From the NCBI GenBank assembly GCA_041641375.1, contig JBEPYM010000028.1:1-28699 (forward strand): 28,699 nt of DNA, given 5' to 3'. Below, one piece after another: positions 21,948-28,699 of this stretch. Made by a program: the position numbers and the translations under genes. The first letter of the stretch is position 1. Each line of letters starts with the position of its first letter. This DNA is from Paenibacillus_AK sp041641375 (GTDB taxonomy: Bacteria; Bacillota; Bacilli; Paenibacillales; YIM-B00363). The notes below the pieces were generated by a model that saw nothing but the letters and a program-made list of their open reading frames with translations, had not been told where the DNA came from and searched no databases.

Positions 21948-24310
21948 ATCGGCGTCACTCTTTCGGGTTCCTTCTGTGTAAGCGGTGAGCGTACAAGCGC
22001 AACTTTCAGCACCTCATCCATGTGGCCAACCAGATGGAAGGTGAGATCACCTTGGATGCTCTCGGGAATATCCTTCAAATCCTTCTCGTTATCCTTTGGC
22101 ACCAGAACGGTTTTGATGCCTGCGCGATGAGCGGCAAGCGTCTTCTCCTTCAGCCCGCCAATTGGCAGCACGCGCCCGCGGAGCGTAATTTCACCGGTCA
22201 TGGCGACAATACGGCTCACCGGGATGTTGGCTAAAGCTGAAATCATCGCCGTCGCCATCGTAATGCCGGCGGAAGGTCCATCCTTCGGGATCGCGCCTTC
22301 AGGGATGTGCACATGAATGTCTTTCTTTTCATGGAAATCGGATGGGAGCGCAAATTCGCCGATTTTGGAACGGCAATACGAATAGGCAGCCTGCGCCGAT
22401 TCCTTCATCACATCGCCCAGCTTGCCGGTAAGCGTCAGCTTTCCGGTGCCCGGCATAGCCGTTACCTCGATGGACATCGTATCGCCGCCGACCTCGGTCC
22501 AGGCGAGCCCGCTCACGACCCCGACCTGGTCCTGCTCTTCCGCCATACCATAGCGGAACTTGCTCGGTCCGAGATACTCCTTCAGCAGCTCCTCCGTGAG
22601 AACGACCTGCTCCGTCGCACCCGATACGATCTGCCTTGCCGCTTTGCGGCTTATGGAGGCGAGCTGCTGCTCCAGATTCCGTACACCTGATTCCCGGGTA
22701 TAATCTCGAATGAGCTTCATCAGCAGGCTGCTGCTTACCGTCAGCTGTTCTTCGGCTAAGCCATGCTCCCTGCGCTGCTTCGGCAGCAAATATTTCTCCG
22801 CGATGCTGAGCTTCTCAAGCTCCGTATACCCGGGAATGTACAGTACCTCCATCCGATCCAGCAGCGGACGCGGAATCGTATGCAGCGCATTCGCGGTCGT
22901 CACAAACATAACATGGGATAAGTCAAAGGGCACTTCGATAAAATGGTCGCTGAACGTATTGTTTTGCTCCGGGTCCAGCACCTCCAGCAATGCCGCAGCC
23001 GGATCGCCGCGGAAATCCATCGCCATCTTGTCTATCTCGTCGAGCAAAAATACCGGATTGCGAGTGCCCGCGGTTTTCATGCCTTGGATGATTCGCCCCG
23101 GCATAGCGCCAACATACGTTCTGCGATGACCGCGAATTTCCGCCTCGTCACGCACGCCGCCGAGCGAAATCCGCACAAATTCACGCCCAAGCGACTTGGC
23201 GATCGAACGGGCCAGCGACGTTTTGCCGACACCCGGGGGACCCACCAGACACATGATCGGTCCTTTCATCTTACGGACAAGCTTCTGAACGGCTAAATAC
23301 TCCAGCACGCGCTCCTTGGGCTTCTCCAGGCCGAAATGATCAGCCTCCAAGATTTCTTCCGCCTTGTTCAGATCGAGGTCGTCCTCCGTTTGCTTGGACC
23401 AGGGCAACGCCAGCAGCCAATCGATATAATTGCGGATGACGCTTCCTTCGGCGGAGGTGGCAGGCATCTTCTCCAGACGGTCGATTTCCTTCTCAACCTT
23501 CTCCTTCACCTTGTCCGGAAGCTGCGCTTCATTCAGCTGATTGCGAAGCTCCTCCACCTCACCTGCCCGGCCTTCCTTCTCGCCAAGCTCCTTCTGGATC
23601 GCCTTCATCTGCTCGCGGAGGTAATATTCCTTCTGCGTTTTCTCCATCTGCTTCTTCACGCGCTGCGAAATTTTGCGCTCCAGCTCGAGCACCTCGCGTT
23701 CGTTGTTCAGCAGATCGAGCAGCTTCTCCAAGCGGGCACGAACGTCGACCGTCTCGAGAATTTCTTGCTTGTCTTTAATTTTGAGCGCCAGATGGCTGCA
23801 GATGACATCCGCAAGGCGTCCGGGCTCATCAATATCCGACACCGCGGCGAGCGTCTCCGGTGTGACCTTCTTGGATAGGTTGATGTAGTGCTCGAACTGT
23901 GTGAGTACCGAGCGCATCAGTGCATCGACCTCGGAATTCGATTGCTCCTGCTCCGGTAGCTCCTTGACCGTAACCTCGAAATAATCGGTCGTATCTTCAT
24001 ATTCCAAAATTTCCGCACGAACGACACCCTCTACGAGCACACGGATGGTTCCGTTCGGAAGCTTAAGCATTTGTCTAACCTTCGAGATCGTACCGACCCG
24101 ATAGATGACATCCGGTGCCGGATCCTCAATATGAATTTCCGATTGCGAGCACAGCAAAATCATGCTGTCCTCGAGCATTGCTTTCTCCAGCGCTTTGACC
24201 GATTTCTCGCGGCCGACATCGAGATGCAGCACCATGCTCGGATAGACGAGCAGACCGCGCAGCGGTAGCAAGGGCATCCGGCGTCCCTTCGGTTTGCCTT
24301 GAGCCAACAT
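21944..24310 (-). CDS. lon: ATP-dependent protease La (LonA)
   Basis: Lon is a hexameric AAA+ serine protease that removes misfolded and regulatory proteins. Domains in order: N-terminal substrate domain starting PLLPLRGLLVYPSMVLHLDV, helical linker, AAA+ module with Walker A GPPGVGKTSLARSI and Walker B FLLDEIDKM, and C-terminal protease domain with the catalytic serine in PKDGPSAGITMATAM and the lysine in LPIGGLKEKTLAAHRAG. The start is uncertain. ATG 24310 gives 788 residues with 12 before PLLPLRG, close to relatives, and has GGGGGTG upstream. ATG 24340 would add 10 residues, but has only GAGGG very close to it and lies beside a TAAAAT box that could be the lon -10. The next gene, ysxC, overlaps by 4 nt. 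lonB lies 86 nt upstream. Confidence 0.96.
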   Translation of the reverse strand: MLAQGKPKGRRMPLLPLRGLLVYPSMVLHLDVGREKSVKALEKAMLEDSMILLCSQSEIHIEDPAPDVIYRVGTISKVRQMLKLPNGTIRVLVEGVVRAEILEYEDTTDYFEVTVKELPEQEQSNSEVDALMRSVLTQFEHYINLSKKVTPETLAAVSDIDEPGRLADVICSHLALKIKDKQEILETVDVRARLEKLLDLLNNEREVLELERKISQRVKKQMEKTQKEYYLREQMKAIQKELGEKEGRAGEVEELRNQLNEAQLPDKVKEKVEKEIDRLEKMPATSAEGSVIRNYIDWLLALPWSKQTEDDLDLNKAEEILEADHFGLEKPKERVLEYLAVQKLVRKMKGPIMCLVGPPGVGKTSLARSIAKSLGREFVRISLGGVRDEAEIRGHRRTYVGAMPGRIIQGMKTAGTRNPVFLLDEIDKMAMDFRGDPAAALLEVLDPEQNNTFSDHFIEVPFDLSHVMFVTTANALHTIPRPLLDRMEVLYIPGYTELEKLSIAEKYLLPKQRREHGLAEEQLTVSSSLLMKLIRDYTRESGVRNLEQQLASISRKAARQIVSGATEQVVLTEELLKEYLGPSKFRYGMAEEQDQVGVVSGLAWTEVGGDTMSIEVTAMPGTGKLTLTGKLGDVMKESAQAAYSYCRSKIGEFALPSDFHEKKDIHVHIPEGAIPKDGPSAGITMATAMISALANIPVSRIVAMTGEITLRGRVLPIGGLKEKTLAAHRAGIKTVLVPKDNEKDLKDIPESIQGDLTFHLVGHMDEVLKVALVRSPLTQKEPERVTPI

Positions 24311-24395
24311 CAGCACCCCCATGTTGTTGTTGCCAAACATTAACCCTCATTTTATCAAATGCGGAATCAAAACACCAATTGACGGAATACCTGGA

Positions 24396-26156
24396 TCAGC
24401 CGCGGTCCGGCGCCGAGTCCGGCGCAAAATCCTGCGACGCGTGCAGCGCGGGAAAAGCCGGGTTAGCTGCCGGTATCATATCGGCCGCAGGCATCATCGG
24501 CATAATCGAATGATCCGCATCATTCGCCGCGGTCCGAATCCCCGTAATGCCAAGCGCCAGCTCCAGCACCTTCTCGATTCGTTCCGCCGGTACGACCGAT
24601 ACCCCTTGAAGATTTTCAAACAGCTCCTGCCAGTTATCCTTCGGAATGACTACGGTCGTCGCTCCTGCCTGAAATGCAGCTTCCACCTTCGCGACCACAC
24701 CTCCGACCGGCTTCACACGGCCGTGAATGCTTACCTCACCGGTCATGGCAAGCTTATGGCTGATCGGAATGTCCATCATAGCGGATACGATCGCCGTAGC
24801 CATCGCAACACCGGCTGAAGGACCGTCCACCGGCACCCCGCCCGGGAAATTGATATGCAAATCAAAGTCCTGCGGTCGGAAGCCGCAGCGGCGAAGTACC
24901 GTGAGCACATTGTCGACGGACCCGCGGGCCATGCTTTTCCGTCTGAGCGTTTTGTTGCCTCCGCCCAGCTCCTCCTCGTCGACAACGCCGGTGATCGTGA
25001 AGGTGCCTATTCCGCGCGACGATACCTTGGTGGCGGTCACTTCGATTTCGAGCAATGCACCGAGATTCGGTCCGTACACCGCAAGCCCGTTCACAAAGCC
25101 AACCTGCGGCTCCTCCGGCACCTTGCGGTCCGGTCGAGGCTGAATTTGACTGCTGTTGACGACCCATTCGACGTCCGACGCCCGAAGCTCCTTGCGCTTC
25201 TCGGTGATCGCAATGCCCGCCGACAGCTGAATAATATTGACCGCCTCGCGACCATTCGTGGCATATCGCTTCACGACATTGACGGCATCCTCGGATATCG
25301 GAAACCCGATTTTGGTAATCGCATTGCGCGCGATTTCCGCGATCTCTTCGGGAAGGAGGGGCCGGAAAAAAATTTCCATGCACCGGGAGCGTATCGCCGG
25401 GGGCAGCTCCTGCGGCGTACGCGTCGTCGCCCCGACCAGACGGAAGTCGGCAGGCAATCCATTCTGGAAAATGTCATGAATATAGCTGGGTGTGTTGGGA
25501 TCCTCCGAATTGTAATACGCACTTTCAAAAATAACCTTCCGATCCTCAAGCACCTTTAACAGCTTGTTCATCTGAATCGGATGCAATTCACCGATCTCAT
25601 CGATAAACAGAATACCGCCATGCGCCTTGCTGACCGCCCCAGGCTTGGGCTGCGGAATGCCGGCAACGCCCATCGCGCCTGCACCTTGGTAGATCGGATC
25701 GTGCACGGAGCCGATCAGCGGATCGGCAATACCGCGTTCATCAAATCGGGCGGTCGTCGCATCAATCTCCGTAAACTTCGCATCGCTGCGGAACGGGGAA
25801 TCCGGATTTTTCTTCGCTTCCTCGAGAACGACACGCGCCGCAGCCGTCTTGCCGACACCCGGCGGTCCATAAATAATAACATGCTGCGGATTAGGCCCGC
25901 AGAGCGCCGCTTTGAGCGTACGCAAGCCCTCCTTCTGGCCGACGATATCTTCCATGGTCGCGGGGCGCGTGCGCTCGGAGAGCGGCTTGGAGAGCGTGAT
26001 AGAGCGCAGCTTGCGCAGCTTGTCCATCTCCTTGCGCGACTCGCGGTCAATCGCCACCTTATTGTTTTGCTGATTGCGCAGCAAATTCCAGAAATACAAT
26101 CCGATTACAATCGCAAAAAACAGCTGAATGACCATCAACACGATGCTGAGTGTCAT
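24396..26156 (-). CDS. lonB: ATP-dependent protease LonB, membrane-anchored, forespore type
   Basis: LonB is the second Lon of spore formers; in B. subtilis it is made in the forespore under sigma-F. The 586-residue product has an N-terminal membrane segment (residues 3-26, SIVLMVIQLFFAIVIGLYFW) in place of the LonA N domain, Walker A GPPGVGKT at 97-104, ILFIDEIGELHP, and a protease domain with the serine in PVDGPSAGVAMATAIV and the lysine in VKPVGGVVAKVEAA. After the family core ends near LELALGITGI it carries an extra tail of about 40 residues rich in Ala, Pro, Asp and Met, which the B. subtilis protein of about 550 residues lacks. ATG 26156 has GGAGGGTGA eight nt upstream. It diverges from the GMC gene and is followed by lon in the same direction. 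Confidence 0.95.
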   Translation of the reverse strand: MTLSIVLMVIQLFFAIVIGLYFWNLLRNQQNNKVAIDRESRKEMDKLRKLRSITLSKPLSERTRPATMEDIVGQKEGLRTLKAALCGPNPQHVIIYGPPGVGKTAAARVVLEEAKKNPDSPFRSDAKFTEIDATTARFDERGIADPLIGSVHDPIYQGAGAMGVAGIPQPKPGAVSKAHGGILFIDEIGELHPIQMNKLLKVLEDRKVIFESAYYNSEDPNTPSYIHDIFQNGLPADFRLVGATTRTPQELPPAIRSRCMEIFFRPLLPEEIAEIARNAITKIGFPISEDAVNVVKRYATNGREAVNIIQLSAGIAITEKRKELRASDVEWVVNSSQIQPRPDRKVPEEPQVGFVNGLAVYGPNLGALLEIEVTATKVSSRGIGTFTITGVVDEEELGGGNKTLRRKSMARGSVDNVLTVLRRCGFRPQDFDLHINFPGGVPVDGPSAGVAMATAIVSAMMDIPISHKLAMTGEVSIHGRVKPVGGVVAKVEAAFQAGATTVVIPKDNWQELFENLQGVSVVPAERIEKVLELALGITGIRTAANDADHSIMPMMPAADMIPAANPAFPALHASQDFAPDSAPDRG

Positions 26157-26199
26157 ATGTCGTCACCCTCCCCGGCTCGCAAAAAATGCGTATAGCTGG

Positions 26200-26230
26200 T
26201 AGTATTCCCCTTCAATTGAAGGCTTCATAC
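26200..26230 (-). promoter_or_regulatory. Candidate forespore (sigma-G/sigma-F-like) promoter of lonB
   Basis: GTATG (26230-26226) fits the sigma-F/G -35 GHATR, and AATACTA (26206-26200) fits the sigma-G -10 CATNHTA at all but the first base, with a 19-bp spacer (18 preferred). Predicted start near 26193, 37 nt before the ATG. No sigma-A promoter is visible nearby. Confidence 0.4.
26209..26222. repeat. 14-bp perfect palindrome between lonB and the GMC gene
   Basis: CCTTCAATTGAAGG is perfectly symmetrical and lies inside the spacer of the candidate lonB promoter, where a bound protein would block it. It could be an operator for lonB, for the divergent gene, or for both. Confidence 0.65.
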
Positions 26231-26358
26231 GGATGATTTGAGGGGTCCCATCCTTTCGGTCCGAGTAAGTCATGGTGGAAGCCAACGGGCACCCGTGATA
26301 AACTTGGAGTAGAAACGAAATTGATCTAGTCCAACTAAGCAGGATGTGAGATAACTCA

Positions 26359-28488
26359 ATGCCGAACACTCCCAACAGCACATTTATCGACGATCATCAT
26401 TCTATTTTGAAAGCGATTGCAGACCGTTTGATACCTGAAGACGCCTGGCCCTCTGCTTCGGACAGCGGGGCATTGGAATACTTCCGTCGACACGCGCTTC
26501 AATACGCTTCGACTTGGGAGGACCTTCTCGTTCCCGGAATGAGGGCGCTTCAAGCAGAGGCGTTCTCCCGTCATCAGCGAGCATTCGAGGATCTGCTGCG
26601 AGTACAGCAGGATACAATTCTTAGGGATGCTGAACAGGTCCGACTCTTGAATTGGCCTGTCTCTTCAAAAAAATTTGTTGAGGTATTGCTGGACTTAACG
26701 GCGGAAGGGTACTACGGTATCCCTGAAGCAGGAGGCAATCGAGAAGGCGTATCCTGGCGCATGCTTGGCTTCCGCCAGGGCTTCGCAGGAAGCAGCAAGC
26801 CGTCTGTTCCCGAGCGTGAGCTTCGTGTGAAATGCCTCAGCGAGCTTCGGGATACGTACGATGCGATCGTGATCGGGGCCGGAGCAGGAGGCTCGGCAGC
26901 AGCTGCCGTATTGGCCGAATCTGGACTGCAGGTGCTTGTCGTTGAACGGGGAAGCTGGCTGCGGCATCATGAGATCGGAGGCGATCATCTTCGAAATCAC
27001 CGGCTCAGTAAGTACGGTCATAATACGGGTCCCGATCTACACGGTTTCCCAAGAACCATCCTTACGTCAAGCGGGCATGAACATAAAACCGCACCCTTCG
27101 AACGAGACTACCATAATAATGCCATGACGGTAGGCGGTGGTACTCGAGTCTACGGTGCGCAGGCTTGGAGGTTTCACTCCGATGACTTCCGAATGGCCAG
27201 CCGGTACGGCGTCCCGGACGGCAGCTCACTCCACGATTGGCCCATCGGTTACGCAGAGCTAGAGCCTTACTATGAACGTGCGGAATGGGAGGTTGGCGTC
27301 TCTGGCGACGCTAGCGCGCACGATGGCAGGGGGATGCGAAGGAGGGAGTTCCCCATGCCTGCGTTATCCGCGACGCTGGAGGCTCAAATACTTGCCAGGG
27401 GTGCCGCTAAGCTCGGCTGGAGTACTGGGCCCGTACCACTGCTCATTAACTCGGTCGAACGTGACGGACGCCCCGCATGCGGTCGATGCGGTGAATGTAT
27501 TGGCTTTTCCTGTCCTACGGACAGCAAGAATGGCGGTCATAACACGATGCTTGTCAGAGCACTTGCCAGCGGCAATTGCGATCTGATCTGCGATACGATG
27601 GCCGAGCGAATCGAAACCGAAGGAGCCAAGCTCGCTGTCGGTGTACATCTCATCCAGGAAGCGGCAGATTCCCGGGAACGACGTTATGTCAAAGGTGGTC
27701 ACGTCATCGTAGCTGCAGGCGCGATCGAGAGCGCACGACTTCTTCTCCATTCTTCCACTGCTGCAGAACCCGACGGAATCGGCAACCGCAGCGACCAGGT
27801 TGGCCGTTATCTGCAGGGTCATGTTTATTCCGGCGCATACGGACTCTTCGATGACCCTGTTCAGGATGGGCTCGGTCCTGGCGTAAGCATCGCTACCTTG
27901 CGGCATGAGCATGGAAACGACGGAGTAATCGGCGGCGGCCTGCTGGCTAATGAATTTGTCCGCCTTCCACTTATTCATTGGTATCGAGCCCTTGAGCCCG
28001 GCGGTATGCGGTGGGGGCTGGAAGGCAAGCGCCGGATGGCCGAAACCTACTCCCGAACAAGTCATGTGCAAGGGCCCATTCAAGAAATTCCTACAGCTGA
28101 ATCGAGAGTCCGCCTCTCGCCAACGGTCAAGGATCGGTATGGTATCCCTGTAGCCCAGCTGTCCGGGAGCGTTCATCCCGAATCCATTCGCGCGGCCTCC
28201 ATGCTCTCGGAGCAGGCAGAGCGCTGGCTCCGGGCAGCAGGAGCTCGGCGCGTCTGGCGAACCAGACCAGGCGACAGCTTAAGCGCGGGGCAGCATCAGG
28301 CAGGCACGCTGCGAATGGGGGACAACCCTGCGACCTCCGTCACCGATCCATTCGGCCGAATTCACGGCTACCGCAATCTATGGGTTGCGGACGGCTCCCT
28401 TCATGTGACGAACGGAGGAGTGAACCCGGTATTAACGATACTCGCGCTTGCTTTCCGCACTGCCGAGCATGTGGTGAAGCTTGGATGA
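26359..28488 (+). CDS. GMC-family FAD oxidoreductase with fused gluconate-dehydrogenase-subunit-3-like domain
   Basis: A 709-residue protein in two parts. Residues 1 to about 160 (ILKAIADRLIPEDAWPSASD...) resemble the gluconate 2-dehydrogenase subunit 3 family, usually a separate small protein. The rest is a GMC oxidoreductase: FAD-binding IVIGAGAGGSAAAAVLAESG at 170-189, VVERGSW, GGGTRVYGAQAWRF, AAGAIESARLLLHS and a C-terminal HQAGTLRMG...NGGVNPVLTILALAFRTAEH. His646 and Asn689 are placed like the GMC catalytic pair. A four-cysteine cluster, C374, C377, C380 and C385 (ACGRCGECIGFSCP), may hold a metal or Fe-S centre, as in some bacterial FAD-dependent dehydrogenases. No signal peptide is seen, so it should be cytoplasmic. 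AGGATGTGA lies 9-12 nt before ATG 26359, a weak site. The substrate, presumably a sugar, sugar acid or alcohol, is unknown, and no cytochrome partner gene is present. Confidence 0.88.
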   Translation: MPNTPNSTFIDDHHSILKAIADRLIPEDAWPSASDSGALEYFRRHALQYASTWEDLLVPGMRALQAEAFSRHQRAFEDLLRVQQDTILRDAEQVRLLNWPVSSKKFVEVLLDLTAEGYYGIPEAGGNREGVSWRMLGFRQGFAGSSKPSVPERELRVKCLSELRDTYDAIVIGAGAGGSAAAAVLAESGLQVLVVERGSWLRHHEIGGDHLRNHRLSKYGHNTGPDLHGFPRTILTSSGHEHKTAPFERDYHNNAMTVGGGTRVYGAQAWRFHSDDFRMASRYGVPDGSSLHDWPIGYAELEPYYERAEWEVGVSGDASAHDGRGMRRREFPMPALSATLEAQILARGAAKLGWSTGPVPLLINSVERDGRPACGRCGECIGFSCPTDSKNGGHNTMLVRALASGNCDLICDTMAERIETEGAKLAVGVHLIQEAADSRERRYVKGGHVIVAAGAIESARLLLHSSTAAEPDGIGNRSDQVGRYLQGHVYSGAYGLFDDPVQDGLGPGVSIATLRHEHGNDGVIGGGLLANEFVRLPLIHWYRALEPGGMRWGLEGKRRMAETYSRTSHVQGPIQEIPTAESRVRLSPTVKDRYGIPVAQLSGSVHPESIRAASMLSEQAERWLRAAGARRVWRTRPGDSLSAGQHQAGTLRMGDNPATSVTDPFGRIHGYRNLWVADGSLHVTNGGVNPVLTILALAFRTAEHVVKLG

Positions 28489-28519
28489 TTGCAGTACGGC
28501 TTGCCGCGAAAGCAAAAAC

Positions 28520-28547
28520 AGGCAGCCGGGAAGATTCCCGGCTGCCT
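28520..28547 (+). terminator. Terminator of the GMC oxidoreductase gene
   Basis: AGGCAGCCGGGA pairs perfectly with TCCCGGCTGCCT around AGAT, 32 bp after the stop codon. The following bases (UGCUUCAUU) are only moderately U-rich. Confidence 0.65.
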
Positions 28548-28699
28548 TGCTTCATTGCCATTCTATCGATCTAATCAATGGCGCGAGTATTATTTTTTTT
28601 GAATATCAAGTTAGCTCCGCATGGCTTACGCGGTTAAATCACCATAAGTGATGGTATCCGTAGATACACAGGCAGTGAGCAGTCTGTTGAACATCTGAC
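28548..28699. other. Right end of window, no gene called
   Basis: The last 150 bases are A/T-rich near 28588-28605 (a run of eight T) and hold no complete gene. On the minus strand a frame open to the edge ends at TAA 28628-28626 and could be the C terminus of a gene (FNRLLTACVSTDTITYGDLTA), but 24 codons without a ribosome site or homology are not enough for a call. Confidence 0.4.

Noticed and set aside
28626..28699. C-terminal fragment of a minus-strand gene at the right edge
   Set aside because: Only 24 codons without recognisable sequence; a frame of this length occurs by chance.

Overview
The window looks like a chromosomal segment of a spore-forming Bacillales bacterium, most likely Paenibacillus or a close relative. 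Three things point there: the gene order matches the Bacillus subtilis block lonB-lonA-ysxC-hemAXCDBL-spoVID-valS-folC with insertions, the signals are Gram-positive (strong AGGAGG ribosome sites, a valS T-box leader, TTGACG/TATGAT-type promoters), and SpoVID and LonB are sporulation proteins. Genus assignment is inference from recall of gene order, not from a search. Almost everything is transcribed on the minus strand, so genes run from high to low coordinates.

Right to left on the minus strand: a GMC oxidoreductase with an unusual fused N-terminal domain (plus strand, 26359-28488) diverges from lonB (membrane-anchored Lon) across a 202-bp gap that holds a forespore-like promoter and a 14-bp palindrome. 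Then come lon and ysxC (overlapping by 4 bp), a conserved-looking protein of unknown function (20565-21152), and a roughly 490-bp non-coding stretch with regularly spaced palindromes. Next is speD, preceded by a 140-nt leader that folds on paper into a junction, an A/U hairpin and a possible Shine-Dalgarno switch. A membrane-anchored unknown protein follows.

From a strong extended -10 promoter at about 18772, a nine-gene heme operon runs about 10 kb to a terminator near 8702: hemA, hemX, a precorrin-2 dehydrogenase-like gene, hemC, a cobA-hemD fusion, hemB, hemE, hemH, hemY. It joins what in B. subtilis are two separate operons (hemAXCDBL and hemEHY) and adds the first two siroheme enzymes. 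hemL, the missing step two, lies just beyond, separated by a CRP/FNR-family regulator on the opposite strand that diverges from hemL by 82 bp. Together the genes cover glutamyl-tRNA to the last porphyrin oxidation and iron insertion; a HemQ decarboxylase, needed for the coproporphyrin-dependent route of Gram-positive bacteria, is not in the window, nor is a sirohydrochlorin chelatase.

The left third holds spoVID (downstream of hemL), a 23-bp-stem bidirectional terminator, a 54-residue membrane protein on the plus strand where B. subtilis has ysxE, then a T-box-controlled valS-folC-murC operon, murC running off the left edge. Nothing resembling a phage, transposon or CRISPR array is visible. 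The least explained elements are the speD leader, the palindromes spaced 52 bp apart, the two unknown proteins around speD, the small membrane protein and the fused GMC enzyme.
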